64,000 nucleotides of DNA from Taudactylus pleione. Lineage: Eukaryota > Chordata > Amphibia > Anura > Myobatrachidae. The stretch covers positions 8,882,001 through 8,946,000 of the forward strand of contig JAUIMM010000534.1 in assembly GCA_031769625.1 (NCBI GenBank), given 5' to 3'. How positions within the stretch are numbered: position 1 is the stretch's first letter; every line of letters begins with the position of its first letter. A program made the position numbers and the translations under genes. Shown here piece by piece: positions 1 to 11,600 of the stretch. Under the pieces are notes generated by a model, which was given only the letters and a program-made list of their open reading frames with translations, ran no database searches and was not told where the DNA came from.

Positions 1-110
1 CTTGCTGATTGGATATGCACTATGATTTTTTGCACTTCAGAAAGAAAACTTTTCCATACTACGGGATGTGTTCGTTCCAATTTTTTTATTGCATGTACCA
101 TGGACAAATT

Positions 111-135
111 ATTATATATATATATATATATATAT
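111..135. repeat. (TA)n microsatellite
   Basis: Pure alternating TA run of about 24 bp. A short AT-rich stretch follows it. Confidence 0.9.
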
Positions 136-156
136 GTAATTATAAAAATATATAAA

Positions 157-427
157 GGCCTGGGTAGGATGCCGGCGCTCGGGATCCTGGCGGTCAGAAT
201 CCAGAGTTGGTATCCTGAGAGGGTTAGGATACAGACACTTGTTGGTCAGTATCCTAACCCTCCCCCTCACTAGTGCATAAACCTAACCTTCCCCTTCCCT
301 GCACCCTAAACCTCCCCCCTTAGTTCCTAACCCTCCACCTAACCCCAGTATTTACCGCCGGGATTCTGACAGGTGTCGGGTTTCTAAGTGCAAGCATCCT
401 GACTGTCAAGATTGTGACCGGATGCCA
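157..427. mobile_element. MITE, GGATGCCGGC family with CCTAAC-rich interior (copy 1)
   Basis: The ends read GGATGCCGGCGCTCGGGATC on the left and the degenerate inverse (ACCGGATGCC) on the right. The centre is rich in CCTAACC and CCTAAACC. Four more copies share the ends and interior: 32041-32461, 40630-40964, 53609-53920 and 60891-61145. There is no coding capacity. The superfamily was not determined. Confidence 0.65.
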
Positions 428-902
428 AAATATATATCACAAAAATCAGAGAGAGGAATGGGGGAGTGTTACCATTTATTGCTTTTAAGTGATAAAAAGG
501 AAAATTTCTCTAAAAAAGAGCTCAATTTACATGTTTCAATATATATTAATCTCCAATCAATGCCTTTAGTAACTAATCTATCTATGGGTTATAGACTTGA
601 ACCTGTATTAACACCCAGTATATATTCAACCCTGTGGCCACAAGATAATATAAAAATTATAAAATGTATTTAAAAAAAAATAAAAAAAATTAAAATTGAA
701 AAAATAAATAAATCACAATTTCATGTAATAGCATATACACCTATTACAGATTTGTATAGCTATACAATTTTTCCAATCGTGAGTCCAAAATTATTCTTGC
801 ACCTAATAAAAGGGTGCTGTCATTCAATTGGGGCTCTTCATAATGGATATTATACATTATTTTACCCTACGCATGAGATTATGAGGGGTATAAAACACAT
901 AT

Positions 903-1243
903 ATACTTGTCAAATTATATATATAACCAGTTATTTATATAGCGCACAGATATTCCGCTTTACAGAGAATAGTTGACCACTGACATCAGTCCCTGCCCCA
1001 GTGGAGCTTACAATCTATATTCCCTATCACATGCACACACACATACACACTAGGGTTAAATTTTGTTGGGAGCCAATTAACCTACCAATATATTTTTGGA
1101 GTGTGGGAGAAAACCAGAGGACCCAGAGGAAACCCACGCAAGCACATGGAGAATATACAAACTCCACACAGTTACGGCTGTGGTGGAAATCGAACCCACA
1201 ACCTCAGTGCTGTGAGGCAGTAATGCTAACCATTACACCGTCT
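903..1243 (-). mobile_element. tRNA-derived SINE (V-SINE-like)
   Basis: Read on the minus strand, the element starts near 1240 with a tRNA-like head. The A box resembles TGGTTAGCATTACTG (1232-1218) and the B box GGTTCGATTTCC (about 1196-1185). Next comes the core domain with GTGGGTTTCCTC and CTCCCACACTCCAAAAATAT. The 3' tail reads GATTGTAAGCTCCACTGGGG, ending near CTATATAAATAACTGG, as in LINE-mobilised SINEs. A tail-only copy lies at 27812-27960. The RNA polymerase III boxes look recognisable but imperfect. Confidence 0.85.
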
Positions 1244-1272
1244 TACATACATACATACATACATACATACAC
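1243..1272. repeat. (TACA)n microsatellite
   Basis: About seven tandem TACA units abutting the head of the SINE. Confidence 0.9.
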
Positions 1273-1412
1273 ACATTCCCGATTTACAGCAGCTATCTAC
1301 TTTTGGGCAATATGGTAGGGGTTCTTCCACTAACACGGGGGTATTCAGCTTGCGGACCTTCAACTGCAGTAGAACTACACATCCCAGAATGCCCTGCCAC
1401 AGATTTAGCATG

Positions 1413-2469
1413 CCCTAATTGCAAAATGAATGAGCACTGAGGTTTCAGGCTGATAAATTAGGTATTTCTCTTCTATAAAAAGATCACCAGGGGCTGCCCC
1501 AGGGAATACAACAAAAACCATTAACGCTCTAACAACATTTCAACACAGAGCCAAGGAAGTGAAGATTACTTCAGAACTCATTTGCATAAAGACTGCACAA
1601 GACCATCACTCAGATACGCTGGCTGTTTATGTTAACGCTCTGAGATGATGAAGATCTATCAAATCAATCAATTGAGACAAAGCAGGGGTCTGCTGTATCA
1701 GCTGTGGTGAGGGCCAGCTTTAGGCCATACTGAACAAAGCATATAGAAATGGCTGCCCTTTAGGTCAGTTTTGTGTCAGATCTCCCCACATATATAGCAG
1801 CAAAATGTTTGTGGAGTCAGCTGAGAATTATAGTGTCTTGCCAAGAGTCAGTAGACCACTGGTTGTTTTCAGAATGACTTACTTGAGAACAAGAGGAACA
1901 AAGTGTCCTGGCAACAAGCATGATGCCAAGGGAAAAACACCAGCAAGTTAGCTACTCAGCTAGTGGAAAACATAAGAGCAGGGAGGAGGGATATATAGGA
2001 CGTGTCCTCATACATCTATAGACTCAATATGCCATGCAGCGCAGGCTCCTAGTGCAAGGGAGCTGCCAGGTTCTGTGCGGTGCGGCTTGTGCAGAGTCTT
2101 TATCACCTGGAAATGTGTCTTAGTTGCAAACGGATGCGACAAACCGCTTCACGAGATTGCGCGGATTCATTTTCTATGTGACACTTGTATATCTGTGCGA
2201 GTGATCTGAATCTGTATATGGAAAGCTTCAGTGCAGCAGCCGTTGTTTTTTCCACGCCACGTTCCGTTGTGCTTTGTATACAGACTCAGTGGTATATCCT
2301 TATTTTAGGGTGCACAAGGTGTAATAACAGACGCTTGGTACAAGCCAGGCTGTACAGGACCTGGAGCACTGAGAAGGGCAGTATGGCGTAGCAGCAACAG
2401 TGTGTGAGGATGCATCTGTATTAACAAGCCCAAGGACACAATAATGGCCATCAGTCACTATCTGACACC
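1413..2469. other. Intron sequence with no recognised feature
   Basis: No exon, RNA gene or repeat structure was recognised. The short open frame at 2185-2391 has no family resemblance and is treated as chance. Confidence 0.5.
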
Positions 2470-5034
2470 ATGATACATACAGATTTAAGGATAAGATCTA
2501 AGGAGATACAGACATATACATCAATTAAAACAAAGCAATATAATAAAATAAAAAATAGAGAGTTTCAATAGTTGTCAGAACGGCTCCAACCTCTTATTCA
2601 GATCAACTCCAATATATGAAATATGAAAAATAAACACTAACAAAGAAAAAACACATGTGAAGTACTGCTATAAATACACAAATTGGTATATCCCCCTTGT
2701 GTTTATGAGAAAGATATTCCTCCAATCCAAGGTATATACTAATCTGAGCAGGAAAGGACCTCGCCACCACTACTTCTATGGGCAAGCGTGCCATAAACTC
2801 ACTTGAGGAGTGTGCGGGAAGTGTATATAAACGTTTATTTTTCTTTCCAAATACTTCACTGTTTAGCACTTAAAAGTATGGTCAACCCTAAGTTTTTTTT
2901 TGTAACTACTTTTTTGAAACTCAACCTTGTATTAGAGACTCCCCCTCGATGGGTAGAGGGTTTCGGAGAATGGGTGTTGCCCTTCCTCAAAGATTGCATA
3001 GATGGAGGTCGAGCTAAGACCCTTCGAGGCCGGCATGGATACCTCCCGATGTACGCGATCCTGCGTCTGAAGGTAACAAGACGGTGGGTACCGGAGATGG
3101 GTGATGTGAGAAACTCAACCAGGGGGGAGTTGGGGTTGAGTATTCTGCAGGCCTATTTTTATGTCCAGCTGTCGCTAAAAGACTGCCCAGGTGAGATGTG
3201 TTCTGAGGGGTTGATTCTGATTAACTCTCAGAGGATCCCCCTGAAGTTTAGAGACATCGCCTGGCTCTCTTTCCATGGAAGGCTTTATGTGAGAGGTTAT
3301 TTTGTACGGAATAGTGCCGATGATAGTCGTTGCCCACAGGAGGAGTGTCAAGGGGAGAAGGAGACCATGGACCACTTTTTCTGCGGGTGTCCCTTTAACA
3401 AAGGTTTATAAAAAGGTTTCAAGAGCTCTGCGTATCCCATGCCTTTCCGGGCTGAGTTTCCCTGAATGGGCTTATGGGCCAGTCAAGAGATACGCAAGGT
3501 TTGATTTGTGCACTATTTTTTTTAGTTCGCTTAGCAGTTCGGTTTTGCACGTGGAATGTACAGTGTCAAATTACAATTCGGGGTAAAGTCCTTCCCTGTG
3601 AGACGGTGGTGGTTGAGATTCTACACGAGGTGAGACGGATGATGGACATTGACAAGAAGAGGATGGACGCCGTCAGTTGGTCCCGGTTGTGGTGCCATTT
3701 GAGGTCCCCTTGATTGGGTAGCGAAAATCTTATTTCTTGTCAATTCTTAAAGGCTTTCAGTCCTGTCACAGGAATGGTGTTGAGTAAAATATAGAGGAAT
3801 GCTTTACATACATCTAGATGGCTGTACTTAAGTTTTCGCTACTTAGGGCTAGGTTAGGAGTGTGAGGGGGAGGAAATGTGGGGTGGGCATGTGTTGGGGG
3901 TGTGGTGTGTGCTTTTGTTATTGTTCTGTGGGTCTAATAGGAGGGTAGGGTGTGAGGTGACGTGTGAGAATATAAGAAGTTATGAATTATTATTGTTTAT
4001 TATGCAACATTGTGAATATGTATTATAATTATATTTATGTAATATTGTTGCAATCTGATTTTAATAAACAAAACCATATTTAACATTTGTGAGTCTATGT
4101 TGTACTGGTTATATGATAAAAGGTACTGTCTGTAGTTTTCACCCATAATACATTGCAGATATGGTCTCATTACATCACTTCCAGTCATGAGGTATAAATA
4201 TCACTAAAGCCCACTCTCAAATTTCACCTTGATAAAGATCCACTGAGGATTGAAACAGCGTTGGCGCTGAGACTTGTGGGCAGCCATAGGACAATCACAG
4301 AGACCTGGACTTTTATTTGGAGGTATGCAATGACTGATGCAGGTTTAAGTCCGGACCTTTTTACCTGCAAGTGGATATATTGCCATTTATGCTCCATTTC
4401 TTTACCATCTATAACTGACTTTGGACTCTATAGTGGATGCAGATATCCTTTTTTGATTGTGTCTATTGGTCCTATGTTTCACTTATGTGTTGCTTGAAAT
4501 AAAGCATTGTTGATTTTCTACATAGAGTATGCGAGATAAAGTAATCACACCGACGAGTTTAAAGAAACACTTATATGTGGATCCCTACCATTATTTATGT
4601 GAGTTGGGATATGCTCTCTTTTATAATACTTTTAAGTGCTACACGGTGAAGTATTTGGAAAGAAAAAGAAACGTTTATATACATTTCCCACACATTCCTC
4701 AAGCGAGTTTATGGTACGCCTGCCCATAGAAGTAGTGGTGGCGAGGACCTTTCCTGCTCAGATTATTATATACCTCTTTTGATTGGAGGAATATCTTTCT
4801 CATAAACACAAGGGGGATATAACAATTTGTGTAGTTATAGAACTACTTCACGTGTTTTTTCTTTTTTTTTGCGTTTAGTTTTCATATTTCGTATATTGGA
4901 GTTGATCTGAATAAGAGAATGGAGCCGTTCTTACAACCATTGAAACTCTATTTGGTTTGATTATATTACTTTGTTTTTATTGATGTATATGTCTGTATCG
5001 CCTTAGATCTTATCCCTAAACCCATATGTATCAT
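2470..5034. mobile_element. Long inverted-repeat structure (about 410-bp arms) enclosing a LINE fragment
   Basis: The left arm (2470 to about 2880) and right arm (about 4626 to 5034) are imperfect reverse complements. Shared words include ATGATACATA at the tips, GGATAAGATCTAAGG, CATATACATCAAT, GATATTCCTCCAAT, and CTTTCCAAATACTTCAC next to CTTAAAAGTAT at the inner edge. The interior holds a Tx1-like LINE C-terminus on the plus strand and, at 4187-4330, a motif reading CTTGATAAAG, then CCACTGAG and GAAACAG. No transposase was seen. It could be a non-autonomous DNA transposon invaded by a LINE, or an inverted duplication. Confidence 0.7.
2890..3713 (+). pseudogene. Tx1/L1-like LINE ORF2 C-terminal fragment (decayed)
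   Basis: The frame at 2941-3408 encodes a segment resembling the C-terminus of Tx1-clade non-LTR retrotransposon ORF2. It contains FRDIAWLSFHGRLYVRGYF, then a Cys-His cluster (CPQEECQG, ETMDHFFCGCPFN). The reading then shifts at about 3410 and again near 3530, continuing with KVLPCETVVVEILHEVRRMM and ending at a stop at 3711-3713. Upstream endonuclease and reverse transcriptase are absent, so this is a 5'-truncated dead copy. Assignment to Tx1 is by remembered motif style, not alignment. Confidence 0.65.
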
Positions 5035-5689
5035 TACTCTACCTGATTGGGCAGGCCTAAAGGAGTAGGATTGGGCTGACACAGTATATTGTGCCAGAAT
5101 TTAACTTACTTCTTATATTTGTGACTTTACTATCTGACACCAGTTCATGAAAGATAGAGCTCTTGGCTTTGATGCCATTTAGTATGCAACTAAATTGAGA
5201 AACCATGCAACAGAAAAGGCGAAAAGCTTCCCAGAAGCAAAACAATGAAGTTTAGTTAATATAAGGTGAAGGGCAGTCATAGTGAATGGCATCTAACTTT
5301 TACAATAACTACCCGGGTAACTACTATCATATAACATAGGATGTATAGTAAACAGTGCAGCTTTGGAATGATAAGAGCATAACATTTTGCTCCAACACAT
5401 CCTCCTATCATTGCATAACCACCATGTAGCTTGATGAATGACGGGCTCAGATTAATAAATAAGGTTAAATCCAGATACTTTTTATTTGTAGTGTCAGCCA
5501 GATGACTGCGTCCAACAGATTTTTGAAAAGGTACAACACAAATTTCATGAGGCAGAGCCAGTAAATGAACATACCAACCAGCTCCCTGCTAGTCTACATC
5601 CAGCAACTACAGCATATGGCAACATGAATCCAGGCGTAATAACACAAGCTGGAAGCTATGATGAGAAATGACTATGATTTTTTTTTTTT

Positions 5690-5767
5690 GAGGTGACACT
5701 CAGGATAAATAACACCAAGAATGTATACTGCAGCTGTCTTGGTGTTATTTATCCTAAGTGCCACCTC
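5690..5767. repeat. 30-bp near-perfect inverted repeat (hairpin)
   Basis: The left arm at 5690-5719 and right arm at 5738-5767 match at 28 of 30 positions around an 18-nt loop. The arms contain GGATAAATAACACCAAG. A poly-T run precedes it. It lies just outside the degraded DIRS-like element and may be a tiny MITE or one terminus of that element. Confidence 0.8.
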
Positions 5768-5789
5768 AAACACATACACATTGCTTAAA

Positions 5790-8300
5790 TAAAAGTCTCA
5801 TTAGAAAGAACCAGGTAGCTGCAAGGCAGAGCTGTGCTGCCGAAACCCCATTCCACGCTGCCCAGGAGGACGACACTGCCCGTGTAGAATGCGCCAACAG
5901 CCGGTCCGTTGCTGGTCGCCCTGCACTGCATTAGGCCAGAGTGGTAACTGAGTGGATCCAATGCGCAATGGCCTGCTTTGTAGCCGGCCAAACCCATTTC
6001 TGGGTGTCGTACAGAACAAGCAGAGAATTTGTCCGGAGGAAGCCCCATCTAAGTAGATCTGCCGGGCACGGACTATGCCTAATAGAGCCAGATCATCACC
6101 GTCCTGTCGATTGAGGAAATATCGGAAAGACAATTTCCTGGCTCAAGTGGAAAGCTGAAACCACCTTCAGTTGGGATGTAGGAACCGTAGAGAACTGCCC
6201 CATCGTCATGGAATCTGAGAAAAAGGCGGCCTGCAAGACAAAACATCCAACTCGGAAACACGCCAAGCTGAGGTAATAGCTATAAGGAAGACTAACTGCC
6301 AAGTAACGAACTGAAGGTACACCGAATCCAAAGGCTCAAAGGGAGCCTGCTTGAGGGCCTAGAGGACTAGGTCAAGAACCCACAGAGCTACCGGCAGACG
6401 AAACAGTGGCTGAACCTGTAAGTGTAAAAAAAGAGTAAAAATCACTTGAAGGGTAATTTGCAGCGGGAAATAAGCAGCTAGCGCTGAAATCTGCACCTTC
6501 AAAGAAGAAAGCCGGAAACCGTCCTGCAAACCATCCTGAAGGAATGGCAAAAAAACTCCCAAAGTCGAAGCTTTGAAGCATGAACGCTTTCTGCACAACC
6601 TGATATAGATCTCCCAGACCCTGTGGTAAGTTTACAACGAAGCTGGTTTCCGGCCCCGCAACATGGTACGGATCACTGAAGGAGGAAACCCCCAGTCTTA
6701 TAGAGCCCGTTCTCAAAAGCCAAATCGAGGAAGATCCTGGCACAGAAACCGAACTTGCAACAGGAGATATGGCTGGAGTGGAAGATGCCACCTTGGACCT
6801 ACCGACCGTTTGAGAATGTCAGCATACCAGGACTTGGGGCGAGCCAGTCTGGTGCCACCCGTTGATCCGTGACCCGCTTGAGCACCTGAGGCAACATCGG
6901 GTTCGGGGGAAAAACATAGGCCAGAACGAAGACCTATGAAACCATCATGACATCTACCACGCAAGCCCTCCGGTCTCTGGACCACGCATATAAAAGGTGA
7001 ACGCTGCAATTGTGATGAGAGGCCATGGGTCCACCGCCGGAAGACCCTACCACTGAACCAACTGTTGGGAGTCCTCCAGATGGTGCACCTATTCACCCGG
7101 GAGAAACGTGGTCACGTGGAGAAAGGCAGTCTCCCATTTGTCCACGCCTGGTAAGTACATTACCGAGATCTCCGTAACGAAGGCCACTGCCCAGGACAGA
7201 AATCGATCCACCCTCCCGCGCTCTTGGTGCCTGATTTACATACGCCACTGCTACTGCGTTGTCTGACTGAAACCGAACTGGCTGACCAGCCAGGACGGAC
7301 TGGGCTTCCAAGAGAGCTAATTAGATGGCACGGAGCTTGAGAACAAAGATCGGTAGGGCAGTCTCCAATGACTACCAAAGACCCTGAAGGCGAAGACGTA
7401 ATGTCACGGCGCCCCAACCGAGGAGATTAGTGCCCATGGTTACAATGACCCAAGCCGGTGTAGTGCTGAGAAGTGGAACTAGCAGGCCCTAGACTCACTA
7501 AGGCACTGACCATAAACGGCAATTAAATAATAAAATAGGGAACTTAGCCTTCCAGGAGAAGGTAATATCCTGTAGATGCAGAGGAGAGGGAGCTGATGCT
7601 GCCAGCGTGTCACTGCAGCACAGATCCAGCTCCGCCCAGCAATGGCCGCCAGCGTGTACAGCGCAGCACACTAACACAGACATAGTAGTGGGAAGACCAG
7701 CCTGAACAAGCTCCGACCCCCCCTTCCCTCACAGAGCATCCACTCTCCTGAACCCCGGGTACTTCCCCTCACACTGGGGAAAACCAGTGTGGGAAGGACC
7801 ACGGGTGTCACGGGTTGCCTGTCACACGCGCACTCCGTGGAGCCGCTGCAGAAGCCCGACAAGATGAGCCATCCGGGACGCAGCATCGCCCTGCACCCTC
7901 TAAAAGGGTGAGCACGCACACAGACCCCAGGCGGTCTCTATAAAGAGACCGAAGTGCACAGCAGGGAGCGACCCACCGGTCAGCTCCCCCTCCCCAGTGT
8001 GGCTGCCTAGCGGCAAGCTAGCGCTGTCTACCTGCAGCCGGCTCAGCACTCTCACTGTGCGCTGCTCGACGCAGCGCACATAAGCAAAGTTAAAAATAAA
8101 ACTAAAACTCAAACTGGGGCTGCCTAGCGGTCCCCACCAAACGTGCCAAACTCCTACGGACACTTAAACGGCACGGACCTTCTTGGGGTTGCAGGGGGAG
8201 GAGCTAATGTTCTTAAACTTACGGTAGTTAAGTCCCAGCAGCTGCTCACTCAGCGACAACCCCATGGTCCAGTGTCCCTCAGCCTTGATGATATGGAAAG
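5790..8300 (-). mobile_element. Degraded DIRS-like tyrosine-recombinase retrotransposon (element C)
   Basis: Minus-strand frames give pieces of RNase H and recombinase. Near 7460-7210 the translation has a GWGAV block followed by QSVLAGQPVRFQSDNAVAVA, typical of the DIRS RNase H. Around 6450-6520 SSLKVQISALAAYF matches the recombinase N-terminal domain of the other two DIRS copies ([10 protein letters not shown] in element A). Near 6150 VVSAFHLSQEIVFPIF corresponds to [16 protein letters not shown] in element A. Between about 7500 and 8160 the sequence resembles the 5' leader of element B (GGGGCTGCTAAGCAGTCCCC in B, GGGGCTGCCTAGCGGTCCCC in C). No RT or gag was recognised, implying an internal deletion. 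Frames are broken throughout. Ends are approximate. Confidence 0.7.
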
Positions 8301-8546
8301 AATGTTTTCATGTAGGACTGGCCAAATACAAAGGGACAGCTAATCAAAGTGCTGAGCAATGTACTCCTGCAGCAGTTCTCACTGGTACTATGGGTACTAT
8401 CTGCCCTGGCTCCTGCATACTACATCATTTTGTCCAGCCTTTCCTTTTATTATTACAAAAGATAACAAGCTCTAGTTCATAACCAGGAAATAACACTCAG
8501 GGGTGACATTTTACAATCCTAAATGTAACAGTGTTATTCACCTTAC

Positions 8547-8692
8547 CTTGTCCCAGTACTCTGCATAGTGCCCGAAGAAAACCGGATCTCCTTCTCTTGC
8601 CAAATATCTTCCCCATCCGAGCACTCATCTTCGTCATCATCAAACTGCTGAATGCGTTCCTTGTAACAAATCTCGAAAAGATTGGAATTTGG
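8547..8692 (-). CDS. PPP6R1: PPP6R1 coding exon 16 (last one seen)
   Basis: 146 nt. Acceptor catctacag, donor gtaaggtgaa. It encodes residues 606-653: [48 protein letters not shown], plus two bases. LxEICYK(D/E)RIQQFDDD is invariant in the family. The following acidic stretch contains EDIWQEK, resembling the EDIWEEK of R2 and R3 as I recall them. An exon carrying the serine-rich GSTDSE tail should follow below this position but was not found in 1-8546. Confidence 0.95.
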
Positions 8693-11600
8693 CTGTAGAT
8701 GAAAATAAAACTACTTTAAAAATAATACATGCGAGTATAAACACAGAACTTGTATTTACGACTTAATTATTACTGAAAGGAGGGGGAAAAAACAAAACTT
8801 ACACTTTCCTCATCTGCATTCAGAGAAAACGTGATGCTGGCTGTTTTGTCGAAAGGAGCACTGCGATGTAATGAAACAAACAAAACACACATTGTGAAAT
8901 GGGAACAATACTTATAGAAGGAAGCATACTTTGTGTGTGGCTCTGCAGGTTTCCATTACTATGGAAACTTTAACAAATACACAACCAGAAAAATTACATC
9001 AAGCCTCTTGCTTTTCTTTCATGCAGTGTCACTGATCCCCACCACCTGTGTTCACCCATACCATCCAGGTAATGAGACATAAGTCAGTGAATGGTGCTTG
9101 CCATACCGACCACCATGCAAAAATATCTACGTTGTGCTACGGTGATAGCAGTCGCCTTTCGGCAGCTGTTTTGGACTTCCAACAACAGAAGTGTAAGGGG
9201 CCAGGCATGCATGTTTAAAACGCGGCACAAAACCAAACATTTGGTAGCAACTGTTAAAAAGTCACGCCGGGCAGACGAATACCATGAACAGATGTAAATA
9301 TAAAAGACATGTATATGGAACTCCACACGGATTATCACAAACAATTTGCGTTGCTATTAAAACAAAATCCTAAAACTTCTTACTGGAAGGATTCTAGAAA
9401 GTCCACACTGCAAGAGAAATGTTGTTGGAAAGTCCATTACAGCTTTCATAGGCTTCTGATATTAAAGCTGCGCTACCGCCTAGGAAAATATTTTTCTAAA
9501 GTGCTCTTTAGAGTGCCAACTTCTGTTTCTCACTGAGCCAGCTGAAAAGATTGTGGCTTGTGAATAGTCTTCCTGCTTAAATCCACGTCCTTTACATACT
9601 CTGCACCATTTAAACACGTCGAGCCTTACTCATTTGCTGGTTCTGCATTACATATCTCTCGGAGAGAGGTAAGCAGAACAGCTTAGGAAAATATTTTCTA
9701 GGTGGCGGCGTAGCGTTACGTTACAACAGAAAAGCAAAACCCTATATTGCGACGACAATGAAATGGACTTCCTGGAGCCAGACAACAAGCATATGGGTAT
9801 CAAAATAATGTCTGCCATAAATACTACTACTTTTTGAAATAACCATGATACTGTATGATGGAAGCTGAAGGGAGCACATACGTTGTTTCATGCCCTACCC
9901 TTAGTAAATGTGTTTTACCTCTTCAGCTGTCGAAAGTGAGCACTGCAAGTTTAGGAAGAAAGGAAGAGGGAGAGAAAGAGCACACACACATCAAACTAAG
10001 GCGGAAGGATCAAGCTGGCAAAACAAACTACACACAACAGAGACACTGTAAAATCTATGAGCAGCGGATAAGTATTGATAATAGTTTTCTGCAAAGATAA
10101 TAAAGACAGGACATAAAGGGATTATTGTTTATATACTGAACCGGTTAAATCTACATGCAAGAACAACATTTGGGGAGCGATACTTTCTCTGAACATTATT
10201 TAGAATCTGCTACAGCAAAAATAAAGCCTTGGATAAAAAAAAAAACGTAACCTCAAAACTATTTGTCATCGTAGTCAGGCAGAGCCTCATAAATTACACA
10301 TCTATCGTAACTAATGGTGCCTACACCGTCAGATTTTCTGTCAGATCTGAACGATAACTATTGTAAAAATTGTTCAATCATTCATATCTGAAAGAAAATC
10401 TAACATGTGTGACTGCAATGATGAACAATGCACGTTCCCGTTTGTCAGATAACAATATCTGACATCTGATGTGTTTGCAGTCAGATTTGGACGATTCCAT
10501 TTATTTGAAGACTGTGTGAAATCGTTCATCTGACATATCTGACCGTGTGTATGCACCATAACGTCACATTGGTTCTGACACCATTAGTCCCAAAAGTCTT
10601 TTTGACTATTTAGCATTTTATTTTATTCTCCGTTTAATTTGCATAATAACAGTGATCGAAGAGATCTCTATCCTCACCTTAGAAAGCAGTGATAAAATAA
10701 AAGTTTTTTTTCTGGTTAACCACATACACAGATTGTTAATGAAATAAGTAGAGATATGGTAAGAACTTACCCTTGTTATCTCTTTCTATGTGTCCATAGG
10801 GTCCACAGGAAACCTTGGGTTATAGGTGATGACGAAGCCATCCGGGCACCATGCAGTTAAAGTTTTTCTCCCAGGATGCAACGGGGCCTCCCTCTAAAAG
10901 CCGCCACCAGGCGGGAGGCTCCTCAGTTACGTAGCAAGCCAAAGGCCGGAGGAGGATAAAAAAGAGAAGAAAGTCTGGAACACACTAGAATCACATTCTC
11001 ACACAGAAGGAGACGGAAAACCGGTGACCAGAGCAAAGCCCATCTGAAGCACAGGTGTGTCAAGGCGGGTGCCCTGTGGACCCTATGAACCTCGTAGAAA
11101 AAGAGATAACAAGGGTGGGTAAGTTCTTACCATCTCTCTACTTTTCTACTTCAGGTTCCATAGAAGGTCCACAGGAAACCTTGAAGATTCCCAAAGCAGT
11201 ACCCTCAAGGGCGGGGACGCTCCTGTGCAGAAAGGAGAATCCGCCACCCGAAGGAAGCATCCTGAGTGGCAAAGGTATCAAAGGCATAATACCTCAAAAA
11301 GGTCTGGATAGAAGACCAAGTGGCCGCCTTACAAAGCTGCACATCCGACGCACCACGACTAGCTGCCCATGAAGGGCCTACAGACTGAGTAGAATGAGCA
11401 GCAACAGAGGGTGGGACAGGAAGGCCCTCATGAATGTAAGCCTCAGAGATAGTCATGCAAAGCCATCTAGCCAAAGTTTGTTTATTAGCTGGCCATCCTC
11501 TCTTGTGGAAACCATAAAGAACAAACAAGGAGTCCGATTTCCGAAGAGAACTGGTACGATCCACATAAATCCTGAGGGCATGTACCACATCCAATGAGGT

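Larger units (their letters stand above)
1..8546 (-). other. PPP6R1 intron 16 (partial), repeat-filled
   Basis: No further PPP6R1 exon was recognised on the minus strand here. Contents: an AT microsatellite, a CCTAAC-rich MITE (157-427), a V-SINE (903-1243), an ACAT microsatellite, a fragment of a GGTCTTCAACC hAT element near 1355-1412, about 1 kb of unassigned sequence (1413-2469), the long-inverted-repeat structure (2470-5034), unassigned sequence to 5689, a hairpin (5690-5767) and a degraded DIRS-like element (about 5790-8300). Confidence 0.7.

Noticed and set aside
1185..1240. A tRNA-like gene with A and B boxes (minus strand)
   Set aside because: It is the head of a V-SINE followed by the SINE core and tail, not a free tRNA; no full cloverleaf was drawn.
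1..8546. Further C-terminal PPP6R1 exons
   Set aside because: I looked on the minus strand for an acidic or Ser-rich GSTDSE-type exon with splice sites and saw none; the next exon is probably outside the window.
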